Assembly (NCBI GenBank): GCA_027493875.1
Contig: JAOSJX010000002.1
Location: forward strand, 62,001-126,000
Reading direction: 5' to 3'
DNA from: Deltaproteobacteria bacterium
GTDB lineage: Bacteria > Lernaellota > Lernaellaia > JACKCT01
Length of the DNA stretch: 64,000 nt
Numbering within the stretch: position 1 is the first letter of the stretch; the number at the start of each line of letters is the position of its first letter. The notes beneath the pieces were generated by a model. The model did not search any database and had not been told where the DNA came from. It saw nothing but the letters and a program-made list of their open reading frames with translations. The position numbers were made by a program, and so were the translations under genes. Below, in pieces: positions 57,682 through 64,000 of this stretch.

Positions 57682-60004
57682 TCAGAGGGTCCGACCATCC
57701 CCCTCGCGCTCCATCATTTCCATGATCCGCGCGGCCCGATTGTAGCCGATTTTGAGCCGTCGTTGGATGTAGCTGACGGACGCCTTGCGCTCGCGGGCGA
57801 CCATCTCCACCGCCTGGTCGAAAACCGGGTCCACCTCGGCCGGATCGCCGTAGTCGTCGTCGCCCTCCGCGGCTTCCTGCTGCTCGATCGCGCGGACGAC
57901 GGTCTCGTCGTAGTGCGTCTGCCCGGACTCCATCACGTGACGCACCACGTCCTGGACCTCCGTTTCCGAAATCCAGCAGCCGTGGATGCGCACGATCTGA
58001 CTCGACGTCGGCGGAAGGAACAACATGTCGCCGTTGCCGATGAGCTGCTGCGCGCCGGTCGTGTCCAGAATGGTCCGCGAGTCCGTCGTCGTGGACACCT
58101 TGAAGCTGATGCGCGCCGGGAAGTTCGCTTTGATCACACCGCTGACCACGTCGACGCTCGGGCGCTGCGTCGCGAGGATCAGATGGATGCCGGCCGCGCG
58201 GGCCATCTGCGCGAGCCGCGCGATGGACTCCTCGAAATCCTTCGCCGCCACCATCATGAGATCGGCCAGTTCGTCCACGATGACCATGATGTACGGGAGC
58301 TCTTCCAAGGGATGCTCCGGATCGTCGCGGAAAACTTCGGCGCGCCCTTTTGCGCCATGAGCTTCGAGACCTTCTTGTTGTAGCTGGCCAGATTGCGCAC
58401 GCCCATCGACGCGAGCTTGCGGTAGCGGTTTTCCATTTCCGAAACCGCCCACCGCAAAATCGCCGCGGCTTTGCGCGGTTGCGTGCAGACGGGGCACAGC
58501 AGGTGCGGAATGCCCGCGTAGTCCGACAGCTCCAGCATCTTCGGATCGATGAGAATCAGTTTCACGTCCGCGGGCGACGACTTATAAATGATCGACGTGA
58601 TGATGGTGTTGATGAACACCGACTTGCCCGAACCGGTCGTTCCCGCGACGAGCAAATGCGGCATCTTGGTCAAATCATGGATCACCGGATTGCCGGTGAT
58701 GTCCTTCCCGAACGGAACCGCGAGCGGCGATTCGGCTTCCTGAAACGGCTTCGACTCGATCAGTTCGCGCAGAAAAATCGTCTCGCGCACGGCGTTCGGC
58801 ACTTCGATGCCCACCGCGCCCTTCCCCGGAATCGGCGCGATGATGCGCACCTTCTCCGCGCGAAGCGCCATCGCCAGATCGTCTTCAGCTGCGCGATTTT
58901 GTTGATCTTGATGCCGGACGTCGGTTCGAATTCGAACATCGTGATGATCGGCCCGGGGTGCACGTCCGACACGCGTCCCGTCACCCCGAAGCCGGCGAGT
59001 TTGGCTTCGAGCGCACCGCTCGATTCCATGATCGCCTCTTTGTTCACCGGCAGATTCTGTCCGCGGAATTCCGCCAGCAAATCCGCGGGCGGCGGTGTGT
59101 ACGTTCCCGTGAAGGCGCGGAATTCGATCTGGCCGCGCACCGTTTCCGTTTTCGCCTTCTCCGTAATCCGCGGCGCGATCGCGTCCGACGCCGCGTCGAG
59201 CGCGGCAGCGCGCACCGTGTCCGGAACCTCCTCGTCGTCCACTTCCAACGGCGGCGCGGCCACCTCGCCCACCGCCGCCGGTGCCACCGGCGCGATGGTC
59301 TTTGCCTCGACCGGCTTCGGCGCCGCGGGCGGCGTCTCGCGCGTATGAATCATCGGGCCGGCCTGGGCTTTCCGCTGCCTCCGCTCGTCCAGCGCCGTCC
59401 GCACGCGCGCGGCCGCTCCGCCGATCGCCGTGTGCGCGAGGGCGACACCCGCCTTCATCGACGCCCAAGCGCCCGCGAACAAATCGACGAGCCGGATGTC
59501 GATCGCCAGCATCAAGCTGAGCGTCAACGTCCCGAAGAGAATGATCCCGCCGCCGATCTTCCCGAAAATCGGCGCCAAACTCGCCGAAACGAAATAGCCC
59601 ACAAGCCCGCCTTCGCGGATGACGGCCTGATCCGGCGCCGACGCGCCGCGTGCGATGCCGACGAGCGAACAGACGGCCACGAAGAACAGAAGATGCCCCA
59701 CGACACGCTTCATCGACCAACGCGGCTTGCGCCCGAGAAAATAGACCACGGCGAGATAAATAAGAAAAATCGGCAACAGGTAGGCCGGGTAGCCGAGCAC
59801 CGTCAAAAATAAATCGGACGTGTACGAGCCGAATTGGCTGATCCAATTATCCGGCGACCGCCCGCTGGACGTATTGAGCGACGGATCGAACGGCGTGTAC
59901 GTGACGAACGACAGAAAAATGATCGCCGCCGCGATCAGGCAGACGAATCCCTGCACGTCCCGATTGGACGCGCCGGGGGCGGTATGAATTCTCGGAGACG
60001 CCAA
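57682..60004 (-). CDS. ftsK: DNA translocase FtsK/SpoIIIE
   Basis: About 774 residues after repair. A septum-located motor that pumps chromosome termini at division. Four to five N-terminal membrane helices, then a Pro/Ala/Glu linker (about residues 190-270). The motor domain has [16 protein letters not shown] (Walker A), [15 protein letters not shown] (Walker B) and [23 protein letters not shown]. The C-terminus [26 protein letters not shown] is the gamma winged helix that reads KOPS-type sites. Frame breaks near 58880 and near 58350 (TTTTG). The linker is shorter than in Escherichia coli (total about 1330 there). A candidate promoter lies at 60058-60086. Confidence 0.94.
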
Positions 60005-60057
60005 CGATTAGGCTCCGATCCCTAAACTCCCTGAATCCATCGGCAATTCGCGCGAGA

Positions 60058-60086
60058 ATCATAACGGGCGATCGCCAATGCGCCAA
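60058..60086 (-). promoter_or_regulatory. Candidate promoter for ftsK
   Basis: On the minus strand TTGGCG (60086-60081), a 17-bp spacer and TATGAT (60063-60058), about 54 bp before the ATG at 60004. The rest of 60005-60180 shows no other clear signal. Confidence 0.5.
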
Positions 60087-60180
60087 GGCCGCGCCACAAT
60101 ATCTGGTAGGCGCGCGGTCGCCAAAGGACTAGGAATTGCTTTAATAACGATAGCCTAATTCTTGGATAAATGGAAGGTTT

Positions 60181-61548
60181 TTATTCAACAGCACCGCGTA
60201 GTGTCGCACCGCCCACTGCCTTAATACCGCACCCCGTCGCGGCGTAAACGCAGTCGGTCTCCGCATCGAAATAAAGCCCGCGCAGCAGTTTCCCCACGAA
60301 GACGCGGGAAAGGCGCTCGCCGGAGCCGAGGTCCACCGCGTCGAGCGTGCCGTCAAAATAGTTTCCGGCGAAAAGCACGTCGCGTTTTGCGTCGATCTCC
60401 AGATCGCGCACCCCGTAGCCGACGTCAAACCGCCGCGCAACCTCCAAGCTTTTCGCGTCGATCTCCACGACTTCGGACGCCAGCGGGCGCGCGACGAATA
60501 CGCGGTCGCCGGACGATAACGCCCCGAACGTCGACCACCCCACCCGGATCGTGCGTTCCACCGTCAACTTCCCCGCGCGCACGACGGTGACGTAGGGACT
60601 CCAATAGTCGGTCGTAAAAAGCCGATGGAACCGCCCGTTGAGCGCAACATCATAAGCGTCCCGTCCCGGCAGCCGGACGTGTTTGTCAAAATCGCCCAGC
60701 GTCGTCAAACGCACGAGCGTGTGCGACGTTTCACAAAGCGCGAACAACTCGCCCGGCGCGTTTCCGATGACGATGTCGAAGAGATTACGGCAATGCGGAA
60801 CCGTCAATTCGGATACCACGCCGCCGGATGCGACATCGAAAACGAGGATCGTTTCTTCGTCCTCACGCCGGCTCCACGGCGGAACGTAAAGAACGGCGCC
60901 GTCTTCCGACGGCGTCAGACGTTGAATCTCCCCTTCCGTCGCGATTTTCGCTTCGCGGACGAATGTTTCGCTCTCGGCATCCCAAAAACGCAGCCGCCCG
61001 GTCCACCCGTAGGCCGCGGCGAGGAGTCGGGGGCCCGCCTCCGGCGTCACCATCGCGAAATCGTAAGGGTGTCGCGTCTCGTCGATCACGCGCACGGACG
61101 CGGGCAGTTTTTCCCGCTCCGCGGCGCAACGGCCGAGCGACGCGTCAAAGTCCAAATGCCGCTGAAAGTGCAAAAGAAAATGCCGAAAAAGCGACGCGAG
61201 GACGACGCCGAATCCCATCCGCTTTACGGCGTGCGCCTTGAAATAAACGAACCACCCAACGCCGAAGCACAAAGGGGCGACGGCAAACGACCAATACTTG
61301 AGAAATACATACCCTCCGGCCGCGAGCGGAAAATTGTAGGCGGAAAGAAAAACGATCAACCAGAATGGGATCGAGGCCCGCTTCTGCGTCCGGGCGCGAA
61401 AAACCAGTCCCGCCGCGATGATCGCCGCGCACCCGGTGATACTCATCCACGGCGCGAAAAAGTATTCGTTGCCCGCAAGCGTCAACAGCAACGCGACGAC
61501 CGGCAGCGCCGCCGCCGAGCGAAGAATGTCCGCCGTTTTGAAACCCAT
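60181..61548 (-). CDS. Membrane protein with C-terminal beta-propeller
   Basis: Intact, 455 residues from the ATG at 61548 (MGFKTADILRS); the frame is open further to 61668. Four or five membrane helices occupy residues 10-130, followed by a soluble part of about 300 residues. This shows repeated four-strand units (LTPSEDGAVLYVPPW, RVFVARPLASEVVEIDAKSLEV, DLEIDAKRDVLFAGNYFDGTLDAVD) of an NHL/YVTN-type propeller. No enzyme motif. A divergent gene of the same plan begins at 61646, which suggests a duplicated pair. Likely role is sensing or binding at the periplasmic face; unknown in detail. Confidence 0.68.
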   Translation of the reverse strand: MGFKTADILRSAAALPVVALLLTLAGNEYFFAPWMSITGCAAIIAAGLVFRARTQKRASIPFWLIVFLSAYNFPLAAGGYVFLKYWSFAVAPLCFGVGWFVYFKAHAVKRMGFGVVLASLFRHFLLHFQRHLDFDASLGRCAAEREKLPASVRVIDETRHPYDFAMVTPEAGPRLLAAAYGWTGRLRFWDAESETFVREAKIATEGEIQRLTPSEDGAVLYVPPWSRREDEETILVFDVASGGVVSELTVPHCRNLFDIVIGNAPGELFALCETSHTLVRLTTLGDFDKHVRLPGRDAYDVALNGRFHRLFTTDYWSPYVTVVRAGKLTVERTIRVGWSTFGALSSGDRVFVARPLASEVVEIDAKSLEVARRFDVGYGVRDLEIDAKRDVLFAGNYFDGTLDAVDLGSGERLSRVFVGKLLRGLYFDAETDCVYAATGCGIKAVGGATLRGAVE

Positions 61549-61645
61549 CGCCGGGATATTACACGCGCGTTCCCGCGCGAACCACACCGCCTGCTTGACG
61601 CTGTCCGAATCTCTGTGACCTAATGCGCCGGTCCGCATCACCGGC

Positions 61646-63334
61646 ATGAACGAAACCGTCTCGTCCATTCTCGCGGCGTCGCCCGAAGCGATTTCCGCCT
61701 TCGACCGCGCGGCCTTTTCCGCGGGCGTCGCGCTGCTCCGAGCGCATCCCGCCGTCGTGACCGCGGCGCGATACGCGGCCTACGCGGTCGTTGCGTGGAT
61801 CGTCGCGCGGGATATTTATTGGGGATGGCGCCGGGCGCGTGGAAAAGACGACCCCCTCGGATGGCCGTTGTCCCGGCGCCTTGCGACGCAAACAATCATC
61901 GGCGCCGCGCTCGCCGCCGCCGTCGCCCTCCTACCGTGGGCACTGACCCTGCCACACCGCGCCCCGGTCCACATCCTCACGGCGGCGTGGTTCGCTGTCG
62001 CGTTGGCGGTTTTCCTGCCGTTGAAACTTGTCACGAAGCGGCCGCGCATCGCCGGCGCCGCGGCGCTTTGTGATCGCCGACGGCGCCCTCGTCTGGGCGT
62101 CGTCAGGTCTCGTACTCGAATACGCTTTCCTTCCGCGCTTTTCATGGCTCCTTGTCGAAATCGCGGTGCTCCACCTCGCCGTCATGGCGTGGGACGACGC
62201 CGTTCGGATGCTCGGTTCCGGGAGGGGCGTCGCGGCCCTGCTCGCCTTGGCCGCCGTCGCCGGAGGCCGGTTGCTCGAACACCGATCGTGGGTGGAGGTC
62301 GAAACACTGGACCGACCCGGCCGCGTCAGCCGCGTGGCCGGCGCCGCGGAAGAACCGATCGCGCACCTTTACGTCGACGAGCGCACCGGCTTCCTCTTCT
62401 GGGTCACCGAGCGCAATCGAACGCGCGTCGTCGGCCTCGATCCGCAAACCGGAGAACGCTTCGTCTTCGAGGAAAAAAACGAACGCTTCGGCAAGCTTCT
62501 CCCCGGTGAGGATGAGGGTAGCCTTCTCGTGCTCTCCGAAAAATTCGACGGCCGCGGCGCCTATCTTTTGAACGTGCCCGACCTCTCGGTGCGCGCCGTT
62601 TTTCCGGAGGGGGCCGACACCGGCTACAAACAAGGCCCGGAAACCTACGGCGGCGAAATCGCGGGGGTCGGATTTGTCTCCTCGGTCGTCCAGAACGGCG
62701 AAACCGGCGTCCGCTGGTGCCCGAAACCCGTCCAAACGCAAGACGCCGCCCCCGGAGGCAGTACGTACTGCCGGTTCGTCCCGCTTCCAATGAATCGCCC
62801 GTCGTCCGTTTTTTCTGGACGACACGATTCGCGGCGCCTATCTCTTCGACGCGGCGGATGCGTTCCACCCTTCCGCCACGTTGCATCAGGTCACCATGCA
62901 ACCTTTCAGTCCGGCCCATGCCCTCGGCATCGAGCCGTTGGCGCCGGCCATGGCGATGTCGCCGACGCGTCGCCTCGCCTTCATCGCCGCCACGTTGGAA
63001 AAACGGATTTATTACATCGCCGCGCTGACGTTGCAGCCCGTGTACCAGGTGGGCGTCCATATTTATCCGACGGCCGTCGTTTACGACGGCGATAAATACC
63101 GTCTCTATCTCGGCGGTTGGTTCTGACGGCGCGGTCCAGGTTCTCCGCGCAAAGGACGGTCAGGTGACGCGGCCGATCTTCATGGGACCGGGCCTCCGCG
63201 AACTTGCCCTCGACCGCGCCCACAACGTGCTCTACGCCGCCACCGACATCGGCGTCACCGCCCTTCAATTGTCGATGGTCCCCATGCCCACCGGCGTTAA
63301 ACGCATCGAGCGCGACGAGATCGAATTCAACTAA
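61646..63334 (+). CDS. Membrane protein with C-terminal beta-propeller, divergent counterpart
   Basis: About 562 residues after repair. MNETVSSILAASPEAISAFDRAAFSAG precedes five or six membrane helices up to about residue 215. A soluble domain then has blade motifs (DERTGFLFWVTERNRTRVVGLD, TRRLAFIAATLEKRIYYIA, DRAHNVLYAATDIGVTALQL). Frame breaks near 62060, 62810 and 63120. The plan (helices then propeller) matches the divergent neighbour at 60181-61548. The last 8 bp overlap the convergent aminotransferase gene. Function unknown. Confidence 0.62.
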
Positions 63335-64000
63335 GAGATTGACGCACGGCGGCGCACACGCGGTCGACGGTGGCGTCGTCCATGTGCGTGAAGATCGGCA
63401 GCGCCAGCCCGCGCGCCGAGGCCCACTCCGTCACGGGCAACGGACGGCGCGGCGCGCCTTCCGCCGCGAATGCTTTTGGCGATGCAGCGGTGGGAAAAAT
63501 ACGGTTTGGTGGCAATGCCCAGCGCCGCGAGGCGCTCGGCGAGCGTTTCCCGCGCGATGAGGTCGGGTTCCACGAAAGCAATAAAATAATTTCCGGATGA
63601 CGTGCGCCCTTCCGGGAATTCCTGAAAACGCAGCCCGTCGATGCCGTCCAGCCCACTTCGGTAACGCGCAAAATCGCCGCGCGCCGTTGAAGCAATTCGT
63701 CCAGCCGCTCGAATCCCATCAGCCCGATCACGGCATGGAATTCGCTGATGCGCGCCGATAATCCGAGATACTCGACATCCCGGCCGTTCGCGCTTTTCCC
63801 GTAGTCGCGCATGCGCCGCACGATGCCGGCGAGCCCCGCGTCGTTCGTCGTGACGAGTCCGCCCTCGACGGCGGTCACGACCTTCGTCGGCGAAAGCGAA
63901 AACACTTCCGCGTCCGCGAGGCCGCCGCCGATCCGGCCTTGATACCGCGCCCCTGACCCCTGCGCCGAATCGCTGACGAACCGAAGTCCCCGCGCGCGGC
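63327..64000 (-). CDS. DegT/DnrJ/EryC1/StrS-family aminotransferase, 3' part
   Basis: The gene continues beyond the right edge, so its start is not visible. The readable part begins RGLRFVSDSAQGSGARYQGR, matching the D-A-A-Q-A-x-G-A phrase of the family. The PLP Lys is in FSLSPTKVVTAVEGG, and VTTNDAGLAG and YLGLSARISEFHAVIGLMGFERLD follow. The C-terminal part, KPYF..., PVTEWASARGLALPIFTHM, is typical. Frame breaks near 63650, 63590 and 63480. Such enzymes aminate nucleotide-linked keto-sugars for surface glycans, in keeping with the glycosyltransferases in this window. Exact sugar unknown. Confidence 0.85.
   Translation of the reverse strand, partial: RARGLRFVSDSAQGSGARYQGRIGGGLADAEVFSLSPTKVVTAVEGGLVTTNDAGLAGIVRRMRDYGKSANGRDVEYLGLSARISEFHAVIGLMGFERLDELLQRRAAILRVTEVGWTASTGCVFRNSRKGARHPEIILLLSWNPTSSRGKRSPSASRRWALPPNRIFPTAASPKAFAAEGAPRRPLPVTEWASARGLALPIFTHMDDATVDRVCAAVRQSLS

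Noticed and set aside
1-64000. Prophage, insertion sequence, toxin-antitoxin or defence genes
   Set aside because: No transposase, integrase, restriction, Cas or toxin-like protein was recognised in any frame; accessory content is limited to envelope proteins.

Overview
This is high-GC bacterial DNA from a Gram-negative-type cell. The evidence is LolA, a TamA/BamA-type outer-membrane barrel, many lipoproteins, PgsA, a lytic transglycosylase and FtsK. Genes are packed tightly on both strands, and no phage, insertion sequence or CRISPR array is visible. Several exported proteins carry long Asp-rich runs (GAC/GAT codons) directly after the lipoprotein cysteine or near the C-terminus. From memory this style occurs in uncultured Deltaproteobacteria-like lineages and related candidate phyla, but the window does not fix a taxon.

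A general caution: about sixty single-base reading-frame breaks lie in genes that are otherwise full length, including pgk, cysS, ftsK, trpB and secG. Many sit in short homopolymers and run in both directions. I read them as sequencing indels, not pseudogenes, so CDS coordinates below span the repaired gene and each entry says where the frame changes.

Layout. 1-7869: two sulfatase-fold proteins, two tandem secreted kelch proteins and an Asp-rich lipoprotein hydrolase. 7878-14519: tryptophan operon trpE-trpGD-trpC-trpF-trpB-trpA, with a candidate promoter, leader peptide and attenuator. 14524-17081 (minus): alpha-glucan phosphorylase. 17200-22363: three large membrane proteins of the glycosyltransferase 39 type. 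22449-26149 (minus): gap-pgk-tpiA-secG-tRNA-Leu(GAG). 26309-29038 (minus): PhaR-like regulator, dapF, FmdB-like zinc ribbon, propeller lipoprotein. 29313-36667: outer-membrane barrel, GT39 protein, variant EF-G, endonuclease III, cysS. 36660-42502 (minus): CysZ-like membrane protein, two related lipoproteins, large beta-propeller lipoprotein. 42679-45277: divergent SGNH hydrolases and a 40-residue membrane protein. 45279-48676 (minus): purN, a purH split into two genes, and eda. 48927-49965: class I fructose-1,6-bisphosphatase. 49980-54682: small zinc-ribbon, Asp-rich lipoprotein and hypothetical genes, and a YbgC thioesterase. 54805-54994: tRNA-Arg(CCG) and tRNA-Ala(CGC). 55154-56401: lytic transglycosylase and pgsA. 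56446-56654: cluster of palindromes. 56679-60004 (minus): ftsK-lolA and a small coiled-coil protein. 60181-63334: divergent membrane beta-propeller genes. 63327-64000: 3' part of a DegT/DnrJ aminotransferase.

Together the genes cover central carbon flow (lower glycolysis, gluconeogenic FBPase, KDPG aldolase, glucan phosphorolysis), Trp, DAP and purine synthesis, translation, DNA repair, and cell-envelope building with a large surface-protein component. Several genes share a sigma70-like promoter pattern with a 17-bp spacer. Six tail-to-tail gene pairs abut or overlap with almost no space between them.
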